Assembly: GCA_031253335.1 (NCBI GenBank)
Contig: JAIRWF010000027.1
Coordinates: forward strand, 33,077 to 97,076
Origin: Streptococcaceae bacterium
Lineage (GTDB): Bacteria; Bacillota; Bacilli; Lactobacillales; Streptococcaceae
Length of the DNA stretch: 64,000 nt
Reading direction: 5' to 3'
Shown here: in pieces, positions 50,645 to 59,336 of the stretch
Numbering within the stretch: the first letter of the stretch is position 1
Layout: every line of letters begins with the position of its first letter
The notes under the pieces: generated by a model
What the model was told of the DNA's origin: nothing
The model's input: only the letters and a program-made list of their open reading frames with translations
Databases searched by the model: none
Translations under genes and position numbers: made by a program

Positions 50645-51438
50645 ACATCGTACCTGGAAAATTTTTAGAAACGATTCTCGCTGAAAAAACGCGGGAAGTG
50701 GCGGAAATACCGCAAGAAAAGCCTGGAAAAGTTCGCGAAACTTACAAGCTGTACGACTTTTTGCGTGCGCACACGGATCAGCTCCAAGTCATTGCGGAGT
50801 GCAAGAAAGCCTCGCCAAGTCTGGGCGATATCAATGTGGAGGCGGATTTGACGGTCCAAGCGAAAACGTACGAGGTGGCGGGGGCTGCCATGATTTCCGT
50901 CCTGACGGATCCCGTTTTCTTCAAGGGGGACGTCGCTTATCTTCGCGAGATTTCGCAGACCGTCAGCATTCCTACGCTGAACAAAGATTTCATCATTGAC
51001 AAAAAGCAGATTGACCGTGCGGTGAATGCTGGCGCGACCGTGATTCTTCTCATTGTTGCTTGCTTTGCAGAGGATGCGGCTGACGTCAATGGTGTCGCAA
51101 AACTTTCCGAACTTTATGACTATGCGACGGCGCTCGGCCTCGAGGTGCTCGTCGAAACGCATAATCAGGCAGAATTAGATATTGCCCACGCTCTCCAGGC
51201 ACCGATTATTGGTGTCAACAACCGCAATCTGAAAACCTTTGAAGTGGATATTCAGCATAGCCTCGATTTGGCACCAAGTTTTAGAGCGGACACGGTCTAT
51301 ATCAGCGAGTCCGGCGTCTTTGGATCCAAGGAAGCCCAAGTCTTAGCGCCTTATTTCAATGCGATTCTGGTCGGGACGGCGCTCATGCAAAGTGACAATG
51401 TCGCGGGGGCGTTGAAAGGCTTAAAAATCATTCGTTAA
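50641..51438 (+). CDS. trpC: Indole-3-glycerol phosphate synthase
   Basis: TIM-barrel enzyme, 265 aa. [15 protein letters not shown] carries the catalytic Lys of the family (usually KKxSPSKG), then [54 protein letters not shown] and VYISESGVF. Usual length. It ends the trp genes in this window; trpF, trpB and trpA, which normally follow, are replaced by the hsd locus. Confidence 0.95.
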   Translation: MNIVPGKFLETILAEKTREVAEIPQEKPGKVRETYKLYDFLRAHTDQLQVIAECKKASPSLGDINVEADLTVQAKTYEVAGAAMISVLTDPVFFKGDVAYLREISQTVSIPTLNKDFIIDKKQIDRAVNAGATVILLIVACFAEDAADVNGVAKLSELYDYATALGLEVLVETHNQAELDIAHALQAPIIGVNNRNLKTFEVDIQHSLDLAPSFRADTVYISESGVFGSKEAQVLAPYFNAILVGTALMQSDNVAGALKGLKIIR

Positions 51439-51450
51439 TCCAAAAAGAAA

Positions 51451-51480
51451 GCGGAATTTAACCGCATTTTTTGATAAAAT
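51451..51480 (+). promoter_or_regulatory. Weak terminator and extended -10 promoter before hsdM
   Basis: GCGG-AATTTAA-CCGC (51451-51465) followed by ATTTTTT may terminate trp transcripts. TGATAAAAT (51472-51480) is an extended -10 that would start hsdM transcription near 51487, with a purine-rich ribosome binding site (GAGGAT) before ATG 51505. Confidence 0.5.
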
Positions 51481-51504
51481 AGAGGGATAAGAAGAAACGA
51501 GGAT

Positions 51505-53025
51505 ATGAATATGCCTGCTACGACGGAAACAACACAACGTCAAGAACTCCACCGCAAGATTTGGGCGATTGCCGATGAGGTGCGCGGTGCTGTGGACGGC
51601 TGGGATTTTAAGCAATATATTTTGGGGATTTTATTTTATCGTTATATTTCTGAAAATATGGCGGCTTATTTTGATGCGGATGAGCATGCGGCTGGGGATA
51701 GTGAGTTTACCTATGCTGCTCTTTCAGATGACGAGGCAAAGGCTGACTTTTTGTCAGGAACCATTGATGAGAAGGGCTATTTTATTTACCCGACTCAGCT
51801 TTTTCAAAATGTCGTAAAAACTGCTGATAGCAATGAAAATTTGAACACCGATTTGGCGGCTATTTTCAAAGCGATTGAAGCGTCGTCGATGGGGCATCCG
51901 TCGGAAGATGATTTTAAGGGCTTGTTTGATGATGTCGATACGACAAGTAGCAAACTTGGGGGAACGGTTGCCGAGAAGAATAGGCGCCTTGCAGCGATTT
52001 TGAAAGGAATTGGGACGATTGATTTTGGCAATTTTGAGCAAAATCAAATTGATACTTTTGGTGATGCTTATGAATTTTTAATTTCAAACTATTCCTCAAA
52101 CGCTGGTAAATCTGGCGGTGAATTTTTTACGCCACAAAATGTTTCAAAACTCCTGGCCAAGCTTGCACTCCATGGTCAGACAAGAATAAACAAGATTTAT
52201 GACCCTGCTTGTGGCTCGGGAAGTCTTTTGTTGCAGGCGAAGAAGCAGTTTGATGCCCACCAGATTGAAGACGGCTTTTTTGGGCAAGAAATCAATATGA
52301 CCACCTACAACCTTGCGCGGATGAATATGTTTTTGCACAATGTCAACTACGATAAATTTGACATCAAACGCGGGGACACGCTCCTTCAGCCACTTCACAA
52401 TGATGAGAAACCGTTCGATGCGATTGTGTCAAATCCACCCTATAGCATCAAATGGGTGGGAAGCGATAATCCGACTTTGATCAATGATGAACGTTTTGCA
52501 CCTGCGGGCGTCTTAGCTCCAAAATCAAAAGCTGATTTTGCCTTTATCATGCACGCTTTAAGTTATTTGTCAGCCAAAGGACGTGCGGCTATTGTCACTT
52601 TCCCAGGGATTTTTTATCGTGGTGGTGCAGAGCAAGAAATTCGTAAATATCTGATTGATAATAATTTTGTGGAAGCTGTTATCCAATTGCCCGCCAATCT
52701 TTTCTTTGGAACAAGTATCGCGACTTGTATCTTGATTTTGGCGAAGAATAAGCCTAATACAGATACATTTTTTATTGATGCGAGCAAAGAGTTCAAAAAA
52801 GAAACCAATAATAATGTTTTAACGCAAGATAATATTGATAAAATTCTCTCTCATTTTGATAAAAAAGAAGAGTTGGATTATTTTTCAAAAGCTGTCAAAT
52901 TTGATGCGATTGTTGACAATAACTATAATCTCTCTGTTTCTAGCTATGTGGAAGCAGAGGATTTGACGGAGAAGATTGATATTGAAGTGCTTAATAAAGA
53001 TATTAAGACGACTGTTAGAAGATAA
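51505..53025 (+). CDS. hsdM: Type I restriction-modification methyltransferase subunit HsdM, C-terminus probably frameshifted
   Basis: N6-adenine methyltransferase subunit, 506 aa. The N-terminal helical domain ([36 protein letters not shown]) precedes the SAM motif [14 protein letters not shown] near 232 and catalytic NPPYSIKW near 311. The frame ends at TAA 53023 after IKTTVRR. In the next frame the sequence continues KLRSEIDEIVQEFQKG to TAA at 53097-53099, which looks like the normal HsdM C-terminal coiled coil, so a one-base indel near 53020-53028 seems to have removed about 24 residues. This may weaken assembly with HsdS. Confidence 0.92.
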   Translation: MNMPATTETTQRQELHRKIWAIADEVRGAVDGWDFKQYILGILFYRYISENMAAYFDADEHAAGDSEFTYAALSDDEAKADFLSGTIDEKGYFIYPTQLFQNVVKTADSNENLNTDLAAIFKAIEASSMGHPSEDDFKGLFDDVDTTSSKLGGTVAEKNRRLAAILKGIGTIDFGNFEQNQIDTFGDAYEFLISNYSSNAGKSGGEFFTPQNVSKLLAKLALHGQTRINKIYDPACGSGSLLLQAKKQFDAHQIEDGFFGQEINMTTYNLARMNMFLHNVNYDKFDIKRGDTLLQPLHNDEKPFDAIVSNPPYSIKWVGSDNPTLINDERFAPAGVLAPKSKADFAFIMHALSYLSAKGRAAIVTFPGIFYRGGAEQEIRKYLIDNNFVEAVIQLPANLFFGTSIATCILILAKNKPNTDTFFIDASKEFKKETNNNVLTQDNIDKILSHFDKKEELDYFSKAVKFDAIVDNNYNLSVSSYVEAEDLTEKIDIEVLNKDIKTTVRR

Positions 53026-53082
53026 CAAAACTTCGGTCTGAGATTGATGAGATTGTGCAGGAGTTTCAAAAAGGAGACAGTC

Positions 53083-53685
53083 ATGGTATTGGAAAATAAG
53101 CTAGGCATTACTGAGCAAGCGCTCTTAAATCGTGAAGAGGAACGCATTTCAAAACTCAAAGCAAAAGAATTTTTTGAAAGTGGCAAGCTGTACAAGATAG
53201 AAATCGGTACTTTCAAAGGACTTTCAGAGATTCATCATTATTTGTTTGAAGATATTTATGATTTCGCTGGGAAAATTCGGGAAGTAAATATTTCAAAAAA
53301 TGATTTTCGCTTTGCGGCCGTTGCATTTTTGGAAGTTGCACTCAAAAACATCTCGAAGATGCCGCAAGATACATTTGATGAAATTATTGAAAAATATGTC
53401 GAGATGAATATTGCACACCCTTTTCGTGAAGGAAACGGCAGAGCCACACGAATCTGGCTAGACATGATTTTACGTCATAAACTCAAGCAGACAATAGATT
53501 GGAATGCTGTTGATAAAGAAGAATATTTATCTGCGATGCGTCGTTCGCCTATAAAAGATTTGGAAATCAAAGTTTTACTGAAAAGCGCTCTCACTCATGA
53601 CCTGAGCAAAGAAGTTTTCTTCAAGGGGATTGATGTCAGCTATTATTATGAAGGCTATAATGAGTATCGGACGGAGGATTTATGA
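53083..53685 (+). CDS. Fic family protein, class III-like (C-terminal inhibitory helix)
   Basis: A 200-aa Fic protein, likely an AMP- or other NMP-transferase acting on cellular proteins. ATG 53083 follows AAGGAG. The active loop is HPFREGNGRATRIW near residues 108-121, a full match to HPFx(D/E)GNGR. The beta flap region is FDFAGKIREVN-like (IYDFAGKIREVNISKNDF). Near the C-terminus, SYYYEGYN fits the (S/T)xxxE(G/N) inhibitory helix of class III Fic proteins. It overlaps the frameshifted hsdM tail and is followed 4 bp later by a second Fic gene. Confidence 0.88.
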   Translation: MVLENKLGITEQALLNREEERISKLKAKEFFESGKLYKIEIGTFKGLSEIHHYLFEDIYDFAGKIREVNISKNDFRFAAVAFLEVALKNISKMPQDTFDEIIEKYVEMNIAHPFREGNGRATRIWLDMILRHKLKQTIDWNAVDKEEYLSAMRRSPIKDLEIKVLLKSALTHDLSKEVFFKGIDVSYYYEGYNEYRTEDL

Positions 53686-53689
53686 AAAT

Positions 53690-54439
53690 ATGAGCAATCA
53701 GATTTTAAATAAATTACTAGAAGAGCGAAAAAATGGGCTTAAAGGTGGGCTCTATCACAAAACGCAAGTCAGCTTGACTTACAATTCTAACCGGATTGAA
53801 GGTAGTAAGCTCACTGAAGAGCAGACGCGTTATGTCTTTGAGACAAAGACGGTTGGTTTTGATGCGGATGGTTTGCCAGTCGATGATATTATCGAAACCA
53901 GCAATCATTTTCGGGCGTTTGACTATCTGTTAGACACCATTGACGAAGATTTGAGCAAGAAAATCATCAAAACTTTTCATAAAATCCTAAAAGAAGGCAC
54001 GAGCGATAGTCACAAAGCTTATTTTAATGTTGGTGACTGGAAGAAAATTCCGAATGAAGTAGGCGATATCAAAACCAGCCTGCCAGAAAATGTTGACCAA
54101 GACATGGCAAAGCTGCTTGAAGAATATTCAAGTAAGCAAGAGGTGAGATTTGAAGATTTAGTCGCCTTTCACGAGCATTTTGAGCGCATTCATCCTTTCC
54201 AAGATGGGAACGGTCGGGTTGGGCGTTTGATTCTTTTTCGGGAGTGTTTGAAACACGACATTGTGCCTTTTGTGATTGATCATGATAAGAAGTTGTTTTA
54301 CTATCGGGGGTTGCGAGAGTTTGCGGCTCAGCCGGGCGATTTGATTGAGACTTGTCTTGCGGCGCAAGATGTTTATCAAGAGTGGGTGAAGTATTTTTAT
54401 CCAGAGATTAGAGCGAACGGGGAGGTGGAAAATGACTGA
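53690..54439 (+). CDS. Fic family protein, class II-like (N-terminal inhibitory helix)
   Basis: A 249-aa Fic protein from ATG 53690 (MSNQILNKLLEERKNG); a short ATG-AAA-ATA-TGA decoy sits just before it. TYNSNRIEGSKLT near residues 30-42 is the class II inhibitory motif (SxxxEG). The catalytic loop is HPFQDGNGRVGRLI near 167-180. It overlaps the next membrane-protein gene by 8 bp. Two Fic enzymes of different regulatory classes side by side are unusual and suggest a joint system or successive insertions. Confidence 0.88.
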   Translation: MSNQILNKLLEERKNGLKGGLYHKTQVSLTYNSNRIEGSKLTEEQTRYVFETKTVGFDADGLPVDDIIETSNHFRAFDYLLDTIDEDLSKKIIKTFHKILKEGTSDSHKAYFNVGDWKKIPNEVGDIKTSLPENVDQDMAKLLEEYSSKQEVRFEDLVAFHEHFERIHPFQDGNGRVGRLILFRECLKHDIVPFVIDHDKKLFYYRGLREFAAQPGDLIETCLAAQDVYQEWVKYFYPEIRANGEVEND

Positions 54440-55142
54440 AATTGTAAATAAAATTCCGCTGGAAGCTCTTACAGGAATATCAGCAACGTTTATAGCGATT
54501 CTTATTCCACTTTCACTGTTTATTTTGGAGTCATTGGGTTCTTCCAAAAGTGCAAGTATTTTAAGTTGGGATAATCGAGTTATTATTAAACAGGTTTTGC
54601 AGGTTAAAATCTTATTTATTTCGTTATTATTGACAGCAGTCCCACTAATTTTTTGGAACATTGATTATTTGAGAATAGGTGTCTTAGCACTTTGTTTATT
54701 AGGCTATCTTGGGACAATTCGTGCCATGTATCGCGCCTACCAATGGATAATATCAAAAAGTACGGATAATTATTCTTGGATAGGGCAGTTAAATAAAGAC
54801 AAATTAACTTATCGAAATAAAATGCGTTCACAATATCTTAGTAGCTTGAATTCAGACGATGAAATTCTTGAAGTTTGGGGAACAATTTTCCAAACACAAG
54901 GATGGATAGGAATAGATTCAAAACTTTTTACTGAAAAATATGTACAAGCGTTGCAACAAATTGAGAAAAATGCAGACTACCAAAAAGAGAAAATAGAAAA
55001 CGGGAAAAATAGTAATTTTGCGATTTATCAAACTGAACAAACGTTAATCAGCTTTCTGACAAATTCACTTGATGGAAAATATCCAGAATCTCAATTTAAT
55101 TTTGAAACTTTGTACAGCTTTGCGCCCCTGCAAAGTTTGTAA
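54432..55142 (+). CDS. Membrane protein of unknown function in the defence island
   Basis: A 236-aa protein with three predicted membrane helices in the first 100 residues (ALTGISATFIAILIPLSLFI, ILFISLLLTAVPLIFW, LRIGVLALCLLGYLG) and a cytosolic C-terminal domain of about 135 residues rich in Gln, Lys and Asn. No catalytic motif recognised. It overlaps the Fic gene by 8 bp and shares one base with the next gene (TAATG), so the four genes are probably one transcription unit. A membrane-anchored effector or sensor is a possibility, not shown. Confidence 0.6.
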   Translation: MTEIVNKIPLEALTGISATFIAILIPLSLFILESLGSSKSASILSWDNRVIIKQVLQVKILFISLLLTAVPLIFWNIDYLRIGVLALCLLGYLGTIRAMYRAYQWIISKSTDNYSWIGQLNKDKLTYRNKMRSQYLSSLNSDDEILEVWGTIFQTQGWIGIDSKLFTEKYVQALQQIEKNADYQKEKIENGKNSNFAIYQTEQTLISFLTNSLDGKYPESQFNFETLYSFAPLQSL

Positions 55143-56035
55143 TGCAACGTTACACAGAAACATTGGATATTCACGACAAAAATTTCAACATCAGATTTTT
55201 AATAGAATATTTAATGAAATATGTAAATAACCATGAGTTTTATGGTTTTGGTGGTAACAATAATATGCAATCAGGTTACTCTTTTAATCAAGATTTTTAT
55301 GATATGCTTCGCAAGCTCCAAAAAGAAGACTTAGAAAAACCTAAAGATATTTCAAGAGTGAGTGAAACGCTTGCATATTATGGAGATAAGGGAGATTATG
55401 GAAATTTTGGTATGCTATTTTTTGAAACTTTAGATAGTAATGGAATGCAATACCAAACTCTAACGAACAATATGGGACGTTTTAAATTTCCCAAAGAATG
55501 GGAAATTTCTCCAGAAGGTATCAAGAATAATTCGATAGTGCTTGGATGGTGGCATTCTTTTCTCAAATATTTTCTGGAACATAGACGTTCAGCAAATAGC
55601 TACGTCGCTACTTCACGGAACAGATATAAAGAATCAGCAGAAGAGAATGAAAGATTGAACGCGATTGCCAATTATTTTCTTGGAATATCAGGGCAGAAAT
55701 TTGCGGAAGCACTGGAGTTGATTTTAGGAATCCATATTCTTAAAATGTCAAATTCACACGAATCAATAGAATTTTGGAAATCATTTATTGAAAATCCAGA
55801 ATATGACGTTGTTGATTATTTGAATTATTCTAAGGATAGTACGAAAATATTCGAGCTATTAAATCTTAATTTTTCTTGGTTCTTTGATTCAACGTATATT
55901 GATTCATACAAAACAGAATTATCGAAAGTTGCTTTTGACGAAAATACAAAAGAGAATTTTCGGAAAAAAAGAATATTAACAATACTTGATGAACTCCTAA
56001 TTTGGAAAAATCAAAGAAAGGATGATAATGGTTGA
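55142..56035 (+). CDS. Soluble protein of unknown function, partner of the preceding membrane protein
   Basis: A 297-aa protein without signal peptide or membrane helices. It begins MQRYTETLDIHDKNFNIRF and is rich in aromatic residues and Asn. No known domain was recognised. The start overlaps the stop of the membrane-protein gene by one base; reading through that stop would give a single fusion, so a split gene is an alternative. The 3' end overlaps hsdS. AT content is high, like the two genes before it. Confidence 0.6.
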   Translation: MQRYTETLDIHDKNFNIRFLIEYLMKYVNNHEFYGFGGNNNMQSGYSFNQDFYDMLRKLQKEDLEKPKDISRVSETLAYYGDKGDYGNFGMLFFETLDSNGMQYQTLTNNMGRFKFPKEWEISPEGIKNNSIVLGWWHSFLKYFLEHRRSANSYVATSRNRYKESAEENERLNAIANYFLGISGQKFAEALELILGIHILKMSNSHESIEFWKSFIENPEYDVVDYLNYSKDSTKIFELLNLNFSWFFDSTYIDSYKTELSKVAFDENTKENFRKKRILTILDELLIWKNQRKDDNG

Positions 56036-57365
56036 AAATCAAGAAAACAAACTTTTTGACAATTTGTCAAAAATAACTGAAACGGAAAGTGATTCTATTA
56101 GCTCTGATAAAATTTTTGTCAAATTTGACGGAAGTCTTTTGGGGCTGATTCAAGCCGCTGATGTGGAGTGGAAAACTGTTCAAGAAATTTTCACGTTAAA
56201 AAATGGTTATACGCCAAGCAAATCAAAACCTGAGTACTGGGAAAATGGTGATGTCCCTTGGTTTCGCATGGAAGATATTCGGACAAATGGGCATATTTTA
56301 TCTGATGCAATTCAGAAGTGCCATCATACGGGGATTAAAGGCCAACTTTTTTCTGCTGGTTCAATCATTATGGCAACAACGGCGACGATTGGCGAACATG
56401 CCATGATTACTGTTGATTACATGAGTAATCAACAGTTTACAAACTTCACTATCAAAGAAGAATATCGTGAATTGCTTGATGATAAGTTCATTTTTTACTA
56501 TTTCTACGTTCTTGATGATGTTGCTAAAAACAATCTCAATCAATCAAGTATGCCGAGCGTTCAAATGGACGCACTCAAAAAAGCAGATTTCCCCATCCCC
56601 TCCCTCGAAATCCAGCAAAAAGTGGTCGAAATACTTGACAAAATGACAGATTATGTTACGGAGCTGACGGCGGAGCTGACGTTGCGTCAAAAGCAGTATT
56701 CTTTTTATCGCGACCAGCTCCTGACTTTCCCAAGTCAGAGTGATTCTGACGAATCACTCTTGGTTCGGTGGATGACTATTGACGGTATTGCTAAAAAAGT
56801 ATCATCTGGAGGAACACCGAAAACAGGAACAAAAGAATATTATGACGGTGAAATTCCGTGGTTACGTACACAAGAAATCAATTTTGGAGAAATTTGGGAT
56901 ACTGGCGTGAAAATCACGGAAGCTGGGGTCAAAAATTCAAGTGCTAAATGGATACCAGAAAATTGCGTGATTGTTGCCATGTACGGTGCAACGGTCGGAA
57001 AAATTGGAATTAATAAAATTCCACTGACAACTAATCAGGCATGTGCCAATATTGAAGTTGATGAGGAACAAGTGGATTATCGCTATGTCTTTCATTACTT
57101 AACTAATCAATATGAATACATCAAATCTCTTGGTACAGGTTCTCAAACGAATATCAATGCTCAGATTATCAAAAATCTTAAAATCGCCGTGCCACCCCTC
57201 AAACTCCAATCCAAAATCGTCAAAATTCTCGATAAGTTTCAAGCGCTGACGGCGGACGTGTCGGGACTTTTGCCCGAGGAAATCGCACTGCGCCAGAAAC
57301 AGTATGCCTACTATCGTGAACAACTCTTGACGTTTAGCGCAAATAGTGCTAAAGCCAGCCATTAA
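56028..57365 (+). CDS. hsdS: Type I restriction specificity subunit HsdS
   Basis: DNA-recognition subunit, 445 aa, with two target-recognition domains each followed by a conserved helical spacer. TRD1 covers about 50-190 and ends before PIPSLEIQQKVVEILDKM; TRD2 covers about 245-385 and ends before PPLKLQSKIVKILDKF. Each spacer closes with LRQKQYxxYRxQLLTF. ATG 56028 has AAAGG at proper spacing; ATG 56022 is too close to it. A 10-bp-arm palindrome (AGAGTGATTC-TGAC-GAATCACTCT, 56737-56760) lies in frame between the halves, encoding part of PSQSDSDESL. Confidence 0.92.
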   Translation: MVENQENKLFDNLSKITETESDSISSDKIFVKFDGSLLGLIQAADVEWKTVQEIFTLKNGYTPSKSKPEYWENGDVPWFRMEDIRTNGHILSDAIQKCHHTGIKGQLFSAGSIIMATTATIGEHAMITVDYMSNQQFTNFTIKEEYRELLDDKFIFYYFYVLDDVAKNNLNQSSMPSVQMDALKKADFPIPSLEIQQKVVEILDKMTDYVTELTAELTLRQKQYSFYRDQLLTFPSQSDSDESLLVRWMTIDGIAKKVSSGGTPKTGTKEYYDGEIPWLRTQEINFGEIWDTGVKITEAGVKNSSAKWIPENCVIVAMYGATVGKIGINKIPLTTNQACANIEVDEEQVDYRYVFHYLTNQYEYIKSLGTGSQTNINAQIIKNLKIAVPPLKLQSKIVKILDKFQALTADVSGLLPEEIALRQKQYAYYREQLLTFSANSAKASH

Positions 57366-57385
57366 CTAGCAGCTATCTCTTTGTT

Positions 57386-58024
57386 TTGCGTGAAGCCGCT
57401 GAGAAAGTTGGCGTTTCGCTGGATGATGTGGTGAAAGTGATTTGGACGACGTTGGGGGAAATTGGTGAGTTTGTACGTGGAAATGGAATGCAGAAAGCAG
57501 ATTTTGTAGAAAATGGTTTTCCAGCCATTCATTATGGGCAGATTTATACAAAGTACGGTTTAACAGCCAATCAGACTTTTAGCTACGTTTCTGCCGATCT
57601 AGTAAAGAAGCTCAAAATTGCTGATAAAAATGATCTGTTACTTGCAACAACATCTGAAAATGATGAAGATGTATGTAAACCACTTGCTTGGCTAGGTGGA
57701 AAGACTGCAATCTCAGGAGACATGATGCTTTTTCGACATCAGCAAGATGTTAAATTTTTAGCTTATTACTTTCAAACACAGATGTTTCAGTCAGCTAAAA
57801 AGAAAAAAATAACAGGAACAAAAGTTCGACGTGTATCGTCAGCAGATTTATCAACTATGAAAATTCCAGTGCCTTCCTTGTCAGAACAAGCCCGTATCGT
57901 CAAAATCCTCGATCACTTCGACACTCTCACGTCAGACCTGACAACGGGCTTGCCATATGAAATCGAACTGAGACAGAAGCAATATGAATACTACCGCGAG
58001 CAACTGCTGAGCTTTGGGAAATGA
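57386..58024 (+). CDS. Second, half-length HsdS (one recognition domain)
   Basis: A 212-codon frame with one target-recognition domain (TLGEIGEFVRGNGMQKADFVENGFPAIHYGQIYTKYG) and one conserved spacer (PVPSLSEQARIVKILDHFDTLTSDLTTGLPYEIELRQKQYEYYREQLLSF). The only starts are TTG 57386 or later codons, with no ribosome binding site, and the frame is open upstream to 57353. It may be a silent cassette for hsdS recombination, a 5'-truncated gene, or a functional half-subunit that dimerises. Confidence 0.7.
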   Translation: MREAAEKVGVSLDDVVKVIWTTLGEIGEFVRGNGMQKADFVENGFPAIHYGQIYTKYGLTANQTFSYVSADLVKKLKIADKNDLLLATTSENDEDVCKPLAWLGGKTAISGDMMLFRHQQDVKFLAYYFQTQMFQSAKKKKITGTKVRRVSSADLSTMKIPVPSLSEQARIVKILDHFDTLTSDLTTGLPYEIELRQKQYEYYREQLLSFGK

Positions 58025-58027
58025 GGC

Positions 58028-58080
58028 TTTACTTTACCCAAAAAAAATGATATACTTAAAACCAAAGAATTGGTTTTAAG
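58028..58080 (+). promoter_or_regulatory. Promoter of the AbiL-like pair with a palindrome at the start site
   Basis: TTTACT (58028-58033) and TATACT (58051-58056) have a 17-nt spacer. CTTAAAACCA-AAGAAT-TGGTTTTAAG (58055-58080) is a perfect 10-bp dyad overlapping the -10 end and predicted start site, in the position of an operator. This separates the pair from the hsd transcript. Confidence 0.6.
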
Positions 58081-58094
58081 AACGGAGAAATTTA

Positions 58095-59336
58095 ATGTTA
58101 CTCTCAATCAAAGTCAAAAATTTTCGGTCTTTTAAAGATGAACAAGAAATTTCATTTGTCTTAAAAGATGGAGAACGCGCAGAAAAGTCCCGTCATATTG
58201 ATGTTCAAACTAAAGCTGGCAAACTCCGCATTTTAAAAAATGCAATGATTTACGGTGCCAATGCAAGTGGGAAGTCTAATCTCTTTCAAGCAGTGATTCA
58301 ACTTAGCAATCTGGTACTTTTTCCAACAATGAGTGATGAACAAGGTCTTTATGCAGATACATTTGGAAATAATTTAGAAAATGTACGCTTTGAAATTCAA
58401 TTTCTTCAAAATAAAAACGTTTATGATTATCGTTTGGAGTATAACCGCCAAGAAGTTGTTTTTGAGGAACTGAAACAAAATAATGAACTCGTATTTGAAC
58501 GGCAGCTTCAGAAAATCAACTATCCGGCTCTTGCAGAGGAGTTACGGCCGCTACTTACAACGATTCGAAAAACAAATTTAGTCCTCTTCTTTGCTCAAAA
58601 TAATAATCAACCGATTGGTAAAGAAGCCTTTGTTTGGTTTTATAACTATAGAGGCGGAAGAAGTCAAAATATTATTCAAAAGCTAAAAACAAGTCCAGAG
58701 CTTAAAGAACGAATGATTTACGCTTTGCGGTTTGCTGATTTTAATATTACAGATATTGAGATTGAGGAGAATGAACGTCCAGTTGTAGAATTTGGAGTAA
58801 AGTTTAATCCCAGTCAAGCAGACCAGCGTGATTTTGATGGCTTTCAGCAGCAAAAACAAACGCAAAAAATGACAGAAGTCTATTTCATTCATGAACATGA
58901 TGGCGAACGATTCCGTGTCCTTCTTCAAAATGAAAGCGTGGGGACACAGCAGTATTTTAATATCATTTTGCTTTTACTCAATGCCAATCAAGAAAATAAT
59001 TTTTCGATTTTATACGATGAATTTGATCTCTCCTTGCACCAGAAACTATCTCAAAGTCTCGTAAAACTTTTAAATAGCGAGTCCAATCATGTGCAGTTTA
59101 TTTCTACGACTCATGACAGTAGCTTGATGAATCTTCTACAGAAACATCAGATTTATTTTGTTGAAAAAAGTCACAGTGGTGAAAGTGAAATTTTCAAGCT
59201 CTCTGACTTTGAGGAAATTGATAAAGTACGCCGTGATTCTGCCTATGCACCAAAATATGATGCCGGCCTCTTTGGTGCAAGTCAGATTGTCAATGAAGCA
59301 GGATTGGTAAGTATTTTAGGTGAAACAAGTGGCTAG
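58095..59336 (+). CDS. AAA ATPase of AbiLi/RloA type (abortive infection)
   Basis: A 413-aa AAA_15/AAA_21-type ATPase. N-terminal LLSIKVKNFRSFKDEQEISF is the ABC/SMC-like start, Walker A is YGANASGKSNLF near 56-67, and the C-terminal half has SILYDEFDLSLH (Walker B) and FISTTHDSSLM (His switch). With the RloB-like gene immediately downstream it matches the AbiLi/AbiLii phage-resistance pair of lactococci and the rloA/rloB genes found inside type I restriction loci. ATG 58095 follows ACGGAGAA. Confidence 0.85.
   Translation: MLLSIKVKNFRSFKDEQEISFVLKDGERAEKSRHIDVQTKAGKLRILKNAMIYGANASGKSNLFQAVIQLSNLVLFPTMSDEQGLYADTFGNNLENVRFEIQFLQNKNVYDYRLEYNRQEVVFEELKQNNELVFERQLQKINYPALAEELRPLLTTIRKTNLVLFFAQNNNQPIGKEAFVWFYNYRGGRSQNIIQKLKTSPELKERMIYALRFADFNITDIEIEENERPVVEFGVKFNPSQADQRDFDGFQQQKQTQKMTEVYFIHEHDGERFRVLLQNESVGTQQYFNIILLLLNANQENNFSILYDEFDLSLHQKLSQSLVKLLNSESNHVQFISTTHDSSLMNLLQKHQIYFVEKSHSGESEIFKLSDFEEIDKVRRDSAYAPKYDAGLFGASQIVNEAGLVSILGETSG

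Noticed and set aside
55130..55150. Definite split gene at the TAATG between the two unknown proteins
   Set aside because: One-base stop-start overlaps are common in operons; without homologues a nonsense split cannot be preferred.
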